A stretch of 19,580 nt of DNA from Clostridiaceae bacterium (lineage in GTDB: Bacteria > Bacillota > Clostridia > Lutisporales > Lutisporaceae). The notes below the pieces were generated by a model. The model made no database searches. It was not told where the DNA came from and saw nothing but the letters and a program-made list of their open reading frames with translations. Shown here one piece after another: positions 1 to 8,297 of the stretch. The DNA lies in the NCBI GenBank assembly GCA_028697435.1, contig JAQVFD010000012.1, positions 1 to 19,580 on the forward strand, in the 5' to 3' direction. The translations under genes were made by a program, and so were the position numbers. How positions within the stretch are numbered: the stretch's first letter is position 1; each line of letters starts with the position of its first letter.

Positions 1-254
1 GGAGTTTTATCTTCCTTAATACCGACAACTTTTACTCCGGAACCGATAAGCTTCCTGCTGGCATCTGTAAGATAATCACTGAATGACATCCTATTTTCAT
101 CTTCCTGAAAAACTACAACTTGCCTCCTGTAAGGAGTCCCCTCCGCGGTTCTTGTTGTATTTACATTTGCGATATTTCTTGATATGACATCCATTCTCAG
201 CTTTTCTGCAGTTAATCCGGAAGCACTAACATTGATTGAACTTAAAAATGCCAT
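1..254 (-). CDS. flgC: Flagellar basal-body rod protein FlgC (N-terminal part; cut by window edge)
   Basis: The gene starts at ATG 254 and runs off the left edge, so only the first 84 residues are seen. FlgC is a proximal rod subunit of the flagellar basal body, exported by the flagellar type III apparatus. The N-terminus reads MAFLSSINVSASGLTAEKLR and then ISRNIANVNTT (about residues 24-34), the usual rod/hook-family N-terminal helix and ANVNT motif. A following YRRQVVVFQ segment fits FlgC. A GGGAGG site lies 8 bases before the ATG and overlaps the stop of flgB, 5 bases upstream, so the two genes are probably translationally coupled. Full FlgC proteins are usually about 140-150 residues, so roughly 60 residues lie outside. 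The rest of a flagellar operon (fliE and others) is expected further left, by analogy with B. subtilis. Confidence 0.93.
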   Translation of the reverse strand, partial: MAFLSSINVSASGLTAEKLRMDVISRNIANVNTTRTAEGTPYRRQVVVFQEDENRMSFSDYLTDASRKLIGSGVKVVGIKEDKT

Positions 255-259
255 TATAA

Positions 260-664
260 TTACCTCCCATTGATAGCTAATTTTATTTTACTGAATTCTT
301 TTGACATCTGAGCTATTAGCGCATTATACTTTATTGTATTCTTAGCAAGCTCCGCCATTTCTACATCAATATCAACATTATTGTCATCTCTTCTCATTGA
401 AGTAAAGCTCTCCTGTGCAATTTCAGGATTAACTGACATAACCCTATCCTTGCCTATAGGGAGAAACTTCGGATCCTTCTTGTTACCGGATATCTTAAAC
501 TTCTCCTGTGCATCAGTAAAATACTCCTCAAATCTGACATAGGATTTTTTGAAGCCCGGGGTATTAACATTTGCTATGTTGTTGGAAATTACTTCATTTC
601 TCAACCAGGCTGCGTCAAGAGCCTTTTCGAGCGTTACGGTCTTATTGTTTATCTTGTCAATCAT
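260..664 (-). CDS. flgB: Flagellar basal-body rod protein FlgB
   Basis: This encodes a 134-residue proximal rod subunit of the flagellar basal body. The Flg_bb_rod signature NNIANVNTPGFKK is at residues 28-40, and the length matches the family (about 130-135). I place the start at ATG 664 because GGAGG sits 8 bases before it and the protein then begins MIDKINNKTV. The open frame extends upstream to 712, but those 16 extra residues (MCRNINRLAIF...) have no ribosome binding site and include the Shine-Dalgarno itself. It follows the codY terminator, so it likely starts its own flagellar transcription unit. In the upstream stretch 665-806 I could not find a convincing sigma-A or sigma-D promoter; an ACCGATTA resembling the sigma-D -10 is present, but no TAAA box lies at the right distance. 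Confidence 0.93.
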   Translation of the reverse strand: MIDKINNKTVTLEKALDAAWLRNEVISNNIANVNTPGFKKSYVRFEEYFTDAQEKFKISGNKKDPKFLPIGKDRVMSVNPEIAQESFTSMRRDDNNVDIDVEMAELAKNTIKYNALIAQMSKEFSKIKLAINGR

Positions 665-806
665 AGCAAGAACCTCCATAAAAATAGCTAATCGGTTTAT
701 ATTTCGACACAAATTCTACATTTCCTCTGTTATTTCAAGAATAAACTACACTATTTACAAAAATTTAACTGCCATTCATATTATCGGCTAAATAATCAGT
801 TTCATG

Positions 807-837
807 AAAAAAGGATTAGCAGCGACTAATCCTTTTT
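807..837 (-). terminator. Rho-independent terminator after codY
   Basis: A perfect 12-bp inverted repeat (arms 808-819 and 826-837) encloses a 6-base loop. Read on the minus strand the stem is AAAAAGGATTAG/CTAATCCTTTTT, followed by a run of T. It begins 6 bases after the codY stop. The arms also carry a T-run in the plus direction, so it could work both ways. It separates the hslV-hslU-codY unit from flgB. Confidence 0.93.
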
Positions 838-843
838 GTGATT

Positions 844-1626
844 TTATTTCACTTTTTTCAGTTCTTCCAATAGCTTGTCGTTTAGAATCCTGATGTGAGT
901 CCCCTTCATTCCCAGGGATCTCGATTCTATTACACCTGCACTTTCAAACTTTCTCAGAGCATTAACAATCACTGACCTTGTAATTCCCACTTTATCAGCT
1001 ATCTTGCTTGCAATAAGCAATCCTTCATTTCCATCCAGCTCTTTGAATATATGTTCGATGGCTTCTAATTCCGAATAAGACAGAGTGCCGATTGCCATTT
1101 GAACAACTGCTTTCTTTCTGGCTTCTTCTTCAATTTCATCATTTTTGGATCTTAATATCTCCAATCCGACTACTGTTGCTCCATATTCCGCCAGTACAAG
1201 GTCTTCATCATTAAATTCCTGATTATACTTTGCCAGCATCATTGTACCGAGTCTTTCTCCGCTGCCGTTAATAGGAACTATAGTAGAATAATTAGTACCC
1301 ATATCGCACTTTTCTCTATTGTCAATAACACACAGCTTATCTTTGTTTATCAGGTTTGATCTTGTTTCATGATACGAGAGTAAAGATTTATTGTATTCCT
1401 CAGGAAACTTTTTCTCTGTCAACAGTTCGTTCTTTAAAAATTCACATTCCTCCGACGTTCCTAAAGAATATCCTAATATCCTTCCTTTTCTGCTCAATAT
1501 ATATACATTTGCATTAAGTACCTCACTAAGTATTTTGCTTAAATCATGAAAGGAAACAGATTGTGTGCCTGATGTCTGCAGTACCTTATTAACTTTCCTC
1601 ATCTTTTCTAAAAGTATAGAACTCAT
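844..1626 (-). CDS. codY: GTP- and branched-chain amino acid-sensing global regulator CodY
   Basis: This 260-residue protein matches the usual CodY length (259 in B. subtilis). CodY is a dimeric cytoplasmic repressor/activator that senses isoleucine/valine/leucine and GTP and controls nutrient-limitation genes. The N-terminal GAF domain spans about residues 1-155. The C-terminal winged helix-turn-helix (about 203-245) contains ASKIADKVGITRSVIVNALR and then ESAGVIESRSLGMKGT, nearly identical to the B. subtilis DNA-binding region, so it probably reads the canonical CodY box. The start is supported by AAGGAGG just before ATG 1626. It lies 14 bases after hslU in one unit with hslV and hslU, and ends at a strong terminator. 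CodY represses flagellar genes in B. subtilis; flgB is adjacent here, but I find no good CodY box in front of it. Confidence 0.97.
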   Translation of the reverse strand: MSSILLEKMRKVNKVLQTSGTQSVSFHDLSKILSEVLNANVYILSRKGRILGYSLGTSEECEFLKNELLTEKKFPEEYNKSLLSYHETRSNLINKDKLCVIDNREKCDMGTNYSTIVPINGSGERLGTMMLAKYNQEFNDEDLVLAEYGATVVGLEILRSKNDEIEEEARKKAVVQMAIGTLSYSELEAIEHIFKELDGNEGLLIASKIADKVGITRSVIVNALRKFESAGVIESRSLGMKGTHIRILNDKLLEELKKVK

Positions 1627-1640
1627 ATTTTTCCTCCTTA

Positions 1641-3041
1641 TTATATAATATAATTACTAACATCTTTTCTTCTAATGTCATGAATAAATGCCTTTTGTAC
1701 ATAGTCCTTAGTAATATTCAAATCACAATTTTTCATATCAGGCGCTTCAAAAGAAATATCTTCAAAAAGCTTTTCCATAACTGTATAGAGTCTCCTGGCT
1801 CCTATGTTCTCATATTGTTCGTTCATAAAAGCTGCAATAGCCGCAAGTTCTTCAATAGCTTCCTCTTCAAAGCTGATATTTATTCCTTCTGTTCTGAGAA
1901 GAGCCTTATATTGCTTTACGAGTGCATTGTTGGGCTTAACCAGTATCTCTATAAAATTATCCTTGCTTAGACTGTCTAGCTCAACTCTTACAGGGAATCT
2001 TCCCTGAAGTTCCGGTATCAAATCGGATACTTTAGCCACATGAAAGGCACCTGCAGCAATAAACAACATATAGTCTGTCTTTACGGGTCCGTATTTTGTT
2101 ATCACAGTACTGCCTTCAACTATAGGAAGTATATCTCTTTGTACCCCTTCCCTTGATACGTCGGGACCACCAATATTACCTTTCCCTGCAATTTTATCTA
2201 TTTCATCTATAAAAATAATTCCTCTCTCTTCAGCTTTCTTAACGGCTTCTTCAATTACTTCATCCATGTCAATCAGCTTTTGGGCTTCCTGTTGCGTCAG
2301 AAGTTTTAATGCTTCCTTAACTGTTACTCTTCTGCGCTTCGTCTTTTGGGGAAGTATGCCTCCAAACATATCCTGGAGGTTTATGCTCATCTGATCCATT
2401 CCCGGTCCTGATAGCATTTCTATATTGTGTCCTGATGTATCCTCAATCTCAATTTCTACATTTTGGCTGTCCAAATCTCCATTCTTAACTTTTTGCATGA
2501 TATAGTAACGATTGGAAGCCAAGCTTTCTTCCTTTTGCTTTGCTTCTGCATCAACCTCAGGTTCTTTGCTTCCTCCATAATTAAATATCATTTCAAAAGG
2601 ATTCTTTGGAATGCTGCTTTTATTTGAAGAAGGAACAAGTATCTCGGCAACCTTTTCTACCGCCAAATCAAATGCCTTTTCATTAACCTTAGATATCTTT
2701 TCCGCTTTAACCATCCTTACTGAGAATTCAATAAGATCTCTTATTATTGATTCAACATCTCTTCCTACGTATCCAACCTCAGTGAATTTTGTAGCCTCTA
2801 CTTTAACAAAAGGAGCATTAACAAGCTTTGCCATCCTTCTTGCAATTTCTGTTTTTCCAACTCCGGTAGGTCCTATCATTAATATATTCTTAGGAGTAAC
2901 CTCTGCTCTCATTTCATCATCCAGGAGATTTCTCCTGTACCTGTCTCTCAAAGCAACAGCCACTGATTTCTTTGCCTTATCTTGTCCTATAATGTATTTG
3001 TCAAGCTCTGATACTATTTGTTTTGGAGTTAACTCACTCAT
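1641..3041 (-). CDS. hslU: HslU (ClpY) ATPase subunit of the HslUV protease
   Basis: This AAA+ unfoldase of 466 residues docks on the HslV peptidase and feeds it unfolded cytoplasmic proteins. The Walker A motif GPTGVGKT is at residues 57-64, the pore-loop GYVG at about 90-93, Walker B IIFIDEIDK at about 275-283, and the sensor region ELQGRFPVRVEL follows. Residues about 110-240, low in conservation, correspond to the inserted I-domain. The C-terminus DVSNYII resembles the hydrophobic tail that HslU inserts into HslV to activate it. The start at ATG 3041 has AGGAGG 5 bases upstream, and that site overlaps the hslV stop 9 bases away. The gene sits between hslV and codY, as clpQ-clpY-codY in B. 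subtilis. Confidence 0.97.
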   Translation of the reverse strand: MSELTPKQIVSELDKYIIGQDKAKKSVAVALRDRYRRNLLDDEMRAEVTPKNILMIGPTGVGKTEIARRMAKLVNAPFVKVEATKFTEVGYVGRDVESIIRDLIEFSVRMVKAEKISKVNEKAFDLAVEKVAEILVPSSNKSSIPKNPFEMIFNYGGSKEPEVDAEAKQKEESLASNRYYIMQKVKNGDLDSQNVEIEIEDTSGHNIEMLSGPGMDQMSINLQDMFGGILPQKTKRRRVTVKEALKLLTQQEAQKLIDMDEVIEEAVKKAEERGIIFIDEIDKIAGKGNIGGPDVSREGVQRDILPIVEGSTVITKYGPVKTDYMLFIAAGAFHVAKVSDLIPELQGRFPVRVELDSLSKDNFIEILVKPNNALVKQYKALLRTEGINISFEEEAIEELAAIAAFMNEQYENIGARRLYTVMEKLFEDISFEAPDMKNCDLNITKDYVQKAFIHDIRRKDVSNYII

Positions 3042-3050
3042 AGATTCCTC

Positions 3051-3581
3051 CTATAATTCCTCTACAATGATGTTATTATTAGTAAATACACAAATTGAGG
3101 CAGCTATCTCCAAGGATTTCCTTACTACCTCATTGGGCTGAAAATCCGTATTTTGAGTCAATGCTTTAGCTGCCGCCAACGCATAATTCCCTCCGGAACC
3201 AATTGCAATTACACCATCATCAGGCTCAATTACCTCTCCGCTTCCGGAAATGACTAATAAAGTTTCATTATCCATTGCAATAAGCATAGCCTCCAGCTGT
3301 CTTAATACTTTATCTCTTCTCCAATCCTTAGCCAGCTCAACTGCCGCCCTTCTAAGGTTGCCGCTGTGCTGCTCAAGCTTTTCTTCCAGCTTCTCCGACA
3401 AAGTAAAGGCATCTGATACTGAACCTGCAAAGCCAATTATCACTTTGCCGTCAAATAGTGTTCTCACCTTTCTTGCAGTTGACTTTATTATTGTGCTCTG
3501 ACTCAGAGTAACCTGTCCGTCACCTGCAATTGCGCCTTTGCCATTTTTTTTGACTGCAACTATTGTTGTACCATGAAACAT
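3051..3581 (-). CDS. hslV: HslV (ClpQ) peptidase subunit of the HslUV protease
   Basis: This proteasome-beta-like peptidase of 176 residues has exactly the length of E. coli HslV. The N-terminus is MFHG followed by TTIVAVKK; removal of the four-residue propeptide would expose Thr5 as the N-terminal nucleophile. This is the common Thr type, unlike the Ser nucleophile described for B. subtilis ClpQ/CodW. The GSGGNYALAAAKAL stretch near residues 128-141 is also typical. The ATG at 3581 has GGAGGAG 5-8 bases upstream. It is first in the hslV-hslU-codY unit, with a promoter at 3652-3680. The recombinase gene xerC/codV that precedes it in B. subtilis is absent; trmFO is the direct upstream neighbour. 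Confidence 0.97.
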   Translation of the reverse strand: MFHGTTIVAVKKNGKGAIAGDGQVTLSQSTIIKSTARKVRTLFDGKVIIGFAGSVSDAFTLSEKLEEKLEQHSGNLRRAAVELAKDWRRDKVLRQLEAMLIAMDNETLLVISGSGEVIEPDDGVIAIGSGGNYALAAAKALTQNTDFQPNEVVRKSLEIAASICVFTNNNIIVEEL

Positions 3582-3651
3582 AATTCTCCTCCAGTTAATC
3601 TATCCCGTAGATGTTCTAATATTCACAAAAGTCTAAAAACTCACTAAATTC

Positions 3652-3680
3652 AATATATCACATGAATATTCATTTTTCAA
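3652..3680 (-). promoter_or_regulatory. Sigma-A-type promoter of hslV-hslU-codY with palindrome in the spacer
   Basis: On the minus strand TTGAAA (3675-3680) is followed by a 17-base spacer and TATATT (3652-3657), with a TGA just before the -10 making it an extended -10 box. Transcription would begin near 3645, about 64 bases before the hslV ATG. The spacer contains a perfect 12-base palindrome ATGAATATTCAT (3662-3673). This could be an operator, or chance in AT-rich DNA. The promoter starts immediately after the trmFO stop. Confidence 0.7.
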
Positions 3681-3684
3681 CCAC

Positions 3685-4995
3685 TTACAGTTTCAGATGA
3701 ATAAATTTTCCTAAGTCATTTAATGCTCTTTCAGCATAATAAGCGCTCTTTTCTTTTTTATTTCTTATGCGGAATTCCGGTTGTGGAAATATGCCAAAAT
3801 TCACGTTCATCGGTTGAAATACCTTTATTGTATTATCGGTAATATATCTACACAAAGCCCCATGAGCTGTGGTTTCGGGAAATACAACAGGTTCTGCTCC
3901 ATTAATGATTCTGGCCATATTTATACCTGCAATCAATCCGGAAGAAGCAGACTCAACATAGCCTTCAACTCCCGTCAATTGTCCGGCAAAAAACAATCTT
4001 TCGTTATCATGGAATTGAAGTGTAGGTTTCATCACTTTGGGTGAATTTATAAAAGTATTCTTATGCATTACTCCATATCTAACAAACTCTGCATTTTCAA
4101 GCCCGGGTATCATACCGAAAACTCTTTTCTGCTCTCCCCATTTCAGATGCGTTTGAAAACCTACAATATTATATAAAGTACCTTCTTTGTTATCCTGCCT
4201 TAGCTGTACAACAGCATAGGGCTGCTTCCCTGTCCCCGGATCAGTTAAACCCACAGGCTTTAAGGGTCCAAAAAGCAATGTCTGCAAGCCTCTCTTTGCC
4301 ATAGTTTCTACAGGCATGCAGCCCTCAAAGACTACTTCCTTTTCAAAGCTTTTAAGAGGTGCCAATTCTGCATTAACAAGTTCCTTATGAAAATTCATGT
4401 ATTCTTCTTCTGACATGGGGCAATTAATATAATCGCTGTCTCCTTTGTCATACCTTGATGCCCTAAACACCTTATCATGGTCAATTGATTCAAATGTCAA
4501 AATCGGAGCGGCGGCATCATAAAAATATAAATAATCATTGTCCATCAAAGAGCCTATGCTGAAAGAAAGCTTATCTGATGTAAGGGGTCCGGTTGCTACA
4601 ATCACATATTCATCTTCAGGAATGTCAGCTACTTCTTCTCTGATGATTTCAATGTTGGGGTTACCGGTAATCCTGTCAGTTATTTCCTGGGAAAACCCTT
4701 CCCTGTCTACAGCTAATGCACCTCCGGCAGGCAGTGCATTGTTATCGGCACATTCTATTATAAGTGAACCTAATCTTCGCATTTCCTCTTTCAGTAATCC
4801 TACAGCATTTTCCAACTGATTGGATCTCAAAGAATTACTGCAAACCAATTCTCCGAACTTTTCCGTATGGTGTGCCGGCGTATTGTTTTTAGGCCTCATT
4901 TCATAAAGCCTTACCTTTATGCCCCTGGTTGCAAGCTGCCATGCTGCTTCACTTCCTGCCAAACCTGCGCCGATAACTATGACCTTTTTATTCAA
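3685..4995 (-). CDS. trmFO: Methylenetetrahydrofolate--tRNA-(uracil-5-)-methyltransferase TrmFO
   Basis: This folate- and FAD-dependent enzyme makes 5-methyluridine at position 54 of tRNA. The 436-residue length fits the family. The FAD dinucleotide-binding motif GAGLAGSEAA is at residues 9-18. Cys52 (GELVCSNSLRSN) and Cys226 (EGCMPVE) correspond to the two functional cysteines described for B. subtilis TrmFO (Cys53 and Cys226). The start is TTG at 4995: CGAGGTG lies 8 bases upstream inside the end of topA, and no better in-frame start is near. Only 2 bases separate it from the topA stop, so translation is probably coupled to topA. No terminator follows; the hslV promoter begins right after its stop. 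Confidence 0.96.
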   Translation of the reverse strand: MNKKVIVIGAGLAGSEAAWQLATRGIKVRLYEMRPKNNTPAHHTEKFGELVCSNSLRSNQLENAVGLLKEEMRRLGSLIIECADNNALPAGGALAVDREGFSQEITDRITGNPNIEIIREEVADIPEDEYVIVATGPLTSDKLSFSIGSLMDNDYLYFYDAAAPILTFESIDHDKVFRASRYDKGDSDYINCPMSEEEYMNFHKELVNAELAPLKSFEKEVVFEGCMPVETMAKRGLQTLLFGPLKPVGLTDPGTGKQPYAVVQLRQDNKEGTLYNIVGFQTHLKWGEQKRVFGMIPGLENAEFVRYGVMHKNTFINSPKVMKPTLQFHDNERLFFAGQLTGVEGYVESASSGLIAGINMARIINGAEPVVFPETTAHGALCRYITDNTIKVFQPMNVNFGIFPQPEFRIRNKKEKSAYYAERALNDLGKFIHLKL

Positions 4996-4997
4996 GA

Positions 4998-7097
4998 CTA
5001 TTTCACCTCGTAATTTTCTGACCTTTTGTAATCACATGTTTCATTTATACACTTATATTCCAAACCCTTCCTGCTGTGCTTCTTTACAATCAGACTGCCG
5101 CATCGGGGACATTTCTCAGCAATAGGTTCATCCCAGCTTACGAAGTTGCATTCCGGATATTTACTGCATCCGTAAAACTTCCTGCCCCTTTTCGTCTTCC
5201 TCGCAATAAGCTCTCCTGAACATTTCGGGCAGCCAATACCTGTTGATTCGACTATTGCCTTAGTGTTTCTGCAGTTGGGGAATCCCGGGCAAGCAAGGAA
5301 TTTGCCGAATCTGCCCTGCTTATAAACCATGTTCCTGCCACATAGTTCGCAGATAACGTCGCTTACTTCATCTTGTATCTCAATTTTTCCGATCTTTTCT
5401 TCTGCGCTTCTTAATGTTATATCAAAGGGCTCATAAAATTCTTTAATTACCTGAACCCAATCTTTCTCTCCTTCTTCTATTTTGTCCAGCTTTTCCTCCA
5501 TATTGGCAGTGAATTCTGCATTAACAATATCGGAAAAATGTTCTTTCATAATACCTGTCACCTTTTCTCCCAAATCCGTGGGAACAAGGTATTTTTTCTC
5601 TCTGATTACATAACCTCTGGCAAGTATGGTTGATATTATCGGAGCATAGGTACTTGGCCGTCCTATACCCTTTTCCTCAAGAATTTTCACAAGGGTAGCT
5701 TCCGTATATCTTAATGGCGGCTCTGTAAAATGCTGTTTATGATCTAATTTTTTAAGTTTCAACTGTTGCCCTTCATAAAGGTTTGGCAGAGATACTTCCT
5801 CTTCTTCTTTCTCATCACTGCTTTCTTTATAAATCCTCATAAAACCCTGAAACTTCATGATGCTTCCGTATGCTTTAAAAATGTAACCCTTCGCTTCTAT
5901 ATCCACTGTGACAGTGTCAAAAACAGCAGCCTGCATCTGGCTTGCCACATACCTTTCCCAAATAAGCTTATATAATTTATATTGCTCTTTATCAAGTGAG
6001 TCTTTAATATGATCCGGTTCTCTAAATACCGAAGAAGGTCTTATTGCTTCATGAGCGTCCTGAACCTTCTTTCCTGACTTGTTCTGCTTCATCTCCCCCG
6101 CAAGATAATTCTTCCCGAATTTTTCTGTAATGTATTTTGCAGTATCAACTTTTGCTTCTTCGGATATTCTGACTGAATCTGTTCTTATATAAGTAACAAG
6201 CCCCAGTGTTCCTTCTCCTTTGATATCCACACCTTCGTAAAGCTGCTGTGCTATCATCATGGTTTTCTTGGAAGTGAATCCAAGTTTTCTATAGGCTTCC
6301 TGCTGAAGAGTACTTGTTATAAAGGGATTTGGAGAATTTCTTTTTTTCTCCCCTTTCTTAATCCGCTTAACAGTATATATTGCGCCTTTAATTGCCTCAA
6401 GGATTTTATTCATTTCATCCTCACTTGAGACTTCGATTTTTTCATTTTCTGTGCCAAAAAACTTTGCATCAAAATTCTTCCTTGTGTCAGGTTCATTCAG
6501 CTTTGCTATGAGAGACCAATACTCCTTAGGCACGAATTCCCTTATTTCATCCTCTCTGTCACAAATAAGCCTTACAGCCACAGATTGTACTCTGCCGGCA
6601 CTCAAACCCTTCTTGACTTTCTTCCAGAGCAGAGGACTGATTTTATATCCTACAAGTCTGTCCAATACTCTTCTCGCTTGTTGTGCATCTATTACACTGA
6701 AATTTAGTTTTCTGGGAGCTTTCAAAGCTTTAGTCACTGCTGACTTTGTTATTTCGTTAAACTCAATCCTTAAAACTTCTTTCGTGTTCAGGTTGAGTAT
6801 ATTAGCTAAATGCCATGATATGGCCTCCCCTTCCCTGTCAGGGTCAGTGGCAAGATATACTTTGTCGCAGTTTTTTGCCTCCTTACGAAGCTTCTCGGTG
6901 ATTTCTCCCTTGCCTCTTATTGTTATGTACTTAGGCGCAAAACCGTTTTCTATATCAATACCCAGTTGGCTCTTCGGCAAGTCCCTGATATGCCCCATTG
7001 ATGCCTCTACCTTATAACTTGAGCTCAGGAACTTTTTTATCGTTTTCACTTTTGCAGGTGATTCAACTATTACCAATGATGTTTTCAAATAATTCAC
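4998..7097 (-). CDS. topA: DNA topoisomerase I (type IA)
   Basis: This 699-residue enzyme relaxes negative supercoils. The TOPRIM domain opens with LVIVESPAKVKTI (about 8-20) and has the Mg-binding DPDREGEA at 85-92. The catalytic tyrosine is Tyr303 in LVTYIRTDSVRIS. Three C4 zinc fingers form the C-terminus: Cys583/586/603/609, Cys623/626/644/650 and Cys663/666/683/688. The start is uncertain. GTG at 7097 is the longest, but a TTG at 7088 lies just after GGGGTG at about 5 bases and gives the more usual short N-terminus (MKTSLVIVESPAK). An extended -10 promoter lies at 7121-7149. The trmFO gene follows after 2 bases. Confidence 0.96.
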   Translation of the reverse strand: MNYLKTSLVIVESPAKVKTIKKFLSSSYKVEASMGHIRDLPKSQLGIDIENGFAPKYITIRGKGEITEKLRKEAKNCDKVYLATDPDREGEAISWHLANILNLNTKEVLRIEFNEITKSAVTKALKAPRKLNFSVIDAQQARRVLDRLVGYKISPLLWKKVKKGLSAGRVQSVAVRLICDREDEIREFVPKEYWSLIAKLNEPDTRKNFDAKFFGTENEKIEVSSEDEMNKILEAIKGAIYTVKRIKKGEKKRNSPNPFITSTLQQEAYRKLGFTSKKTMMIAQQLYEGVDIKGEGTLGLVTYIRTDSVRISEEAKVDTAKYITEKFGKNYLAGEMKQNKSGKKVQDAHEAIRPSSVFREPDHIKDSLDKEQYKLYKLIWERYVASQMQAAVFDTVTVDIEAKGYIFKAYGSIMKFQGFMRIYKESSDEKEEEEVSLPNLYEGQQLKLKKLDHKQHFTEPPLRYTEATLVKILEEKGIGRPSTYAPIISTILARGYVIREKKYLVPTDLGEKVTGIMKEHFSDIVNAEFTANMEEKLDKIEEGEKDWVQVIKEFYEPFDITLRSAEEKIGKIEIQDEVSDVICELCGRNMVYKQGRFGKFLACPGFPNCRNTKAIVESTGIGCPKCSGELIARKTKRGRKFYGCSKYPECNFVSWDEPIAEKCPRCGSLIVKKHSRKGLEYKCINETCDYKRSENYEVK

Positions 7098-7120
7098 CCC
7101 ATTTTAAAAATTCAAGTCAT

Positions 7121-7149
7121 ATTATAACAGAAAATTAGCAAAAATCAAA
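7121..7149 (-). promoter_or_regulatory. Extended -10 promoter of topA-trmFO
   Basis: The minus strand shows TTTGAT (7144-7149), a 17-base spacer and a perfect TATAAT (7121-7126) preceded by TGT, an extended -10. A 16-base register gives TTGATT as the -35. The -35 overlaps the last codons and stop of dprA. The start site would fall near 7114, giving a leader of only about 17-26 bases before topA. No hairpin separates dprA from topA, so read-through from dprA is also possible. Confidence 0.65.
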
Positions 7150-8233
7150 CTAATAGATAATTTCCGTCAATTTGCTGAATAAGTCCTTTGATTTCAAGCA
7201 TTGTCAACGCCGCCATTACTTTAGCCGGGTGAAGCCCTGTTGCTGCAGTAATACTATCTTTATCCCCGCTCTTTCTGTCGAGGTATTTCAAAATAATAGC
7301 CTCATTTTCATTTATATCATTAATTTCGTTACAATTAGTATTGGTATTTCCTTTATATATTACTTCAATATTCAATTCTTCCGTAATATCTTCTATCCTG
7401 CTTACAAGCTTTGCACCATATTTTATCAATTCATTTGTACCTTTGCTGTTTGGCGAAGTAATATTCCCGGGTACTGCAAATACCTCCCGTCCTTGCTCAA
7501 GGGCAAAATCTGCAGTAATAAGAGACCCGCTTTTCTCTCCTGCTTCAACTACAATGACCCCTAAAGACAAACCGCTGATAATTCTATTCCTTGCAGGAAA
7601 TTGAGCAGGAAATGCTTCTGTATCGAAGGGGTATTCTGAAATCAGAGCACCGTTTTTCTGAATATCCTGGCTCAGTTGAAAGTTTGTTGAAGGATAAATA
7701 TACTTCAGACCGCATCCGCAGACTGCAATTGTCCTGCCTCTTGCTGCAAGAGCTCCCCTGTGGGCTGCAGAATCAATTCCCAGAGCCATTCCGCTTACTA
7801 TTGTTATACCTGCTTCAGCCAAACGTTCTGCTATCCTGTGAGCTGTTTTCAATCCATAATCGCTTGCCTTCCTGGAACCTACAATACCCACAGCCAGTGC
7901 ATCTGATTCTGATAACTCTCCTTTTGCATACAGAACAGGAGGTGGATCAAATATGTATTTCAGGTTCTTGGGATATTCATTTTCAAATATGGTATATACT
8001 CTTATACCATTATTTTTCACAACTCTGTAATATTCATTTATTTTTTCTTTATCCCTATTTGCTGAAATGGATTCTGCAGTTTTTTCACTGATAATCCCCG
8101 AGTCCATTAGTTCTGAAAATGAACTCTGATATATATTTTCAGCAGAACCAAAGTGTTTAATAAGATTTATGAAGGTCCTGCTTCCAACTCCGGGCACAGA
8201 AGACAACCACATATTATATTTTTTTTCTGTCAT
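7145..8233 (-). CDS. dprA: DNA-processing protein DprA (Smf)
   Basis: DprA binds incoming single-stranded DNA and loads RecA during natural transformation; many non-competent bacteria also keep it. The protein has 362 residues. An N-terminal helical region with helix-hairpin-helix-like VPGVGSRTFINLI is at about 13-25. The Rossmann-like core contains GIVGSRKASDYG (116-127), SGMALGIDSAAHRGAL (147-162), FPARNRIISGLS (212-223) and EKSGSLITADFALEQGR (233-249). A C-terminal winged helix follows at about 308-362. The ATG at 8233 has AGGGGG about 5-6 bases upstream. Together with yifB and topA nearby this is a classic Firmicute core cluster. The 224-base spacer upstream carries repeats and a candidate plus-strand small RNA. 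I see no strong promoter for dprA itself. Confidence 0.96.
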   Translation of the reverse strand: MTEKKYNMWLSSVPGVGSRTFINLIKHFGSAENIYQSSFSELMDSGIISEKTAESISANRDKEKINEYYRVVKNNGIRVYTIFENEYPKNLKYIFDPPPVLYAKGELSESDALAVGIVGSRKASDYGLKTAHRIAERLAEAGITIVSGMALGIDSAAHRGALAARGRTIAVCGCGLKYIYPSTNFQLSQDIQKNGALISEYPFDTEAFPAQFPARNRIISGLSLGVIVVEAGEKSGSLITADFALEQGREVFAVPGNITSPNSKGTNELIKYGAKLVSRIEDITEELNIEVIYKGNTNTNCNEINDINENEAIILKYLDRKSGDKDSITAATGLHPAKVMAALTMLEIKGLIQQIDGNYLLV

Positions 8234-8297
8234 ATAAACCCCCTGTAAATGGTATTGTATATCAAATTTCCTGTAATAACATATTTTAGATACAATT

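Noticed and set aside
665..712. 16-residue N-terminal extension of FlgB
   Set aside because: No ribosome binding site lies before the upstream ATG, the extension contains the GGAGG site of the downstream ATG, and FlgB has its normal length from 664.
740..765. Possible CodY box between codY and flgB (AATTTTTGTAAAT)
   Set aside because: About six mismatches to the consensus; too weak to support CodY control of the flagellar genes.
2611..3141. 176-residue plus-strand open frame across the hslU-hslV junction
   Set aside because: It is a shadow of two unmistakable minus-strand genes; its Ser/Thr/Leu-rich composition is typical of antisense frames.
7121..7140. Possible CodY box overlapping the topA promoter (AATTTTCTGTTATAA)
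   Set aside because: Only the first nine of 15 bases match the AATTTTCNGAAAATT consensus well and the second half-site is lost; chance similarity in AT-rich DNA is likelier.
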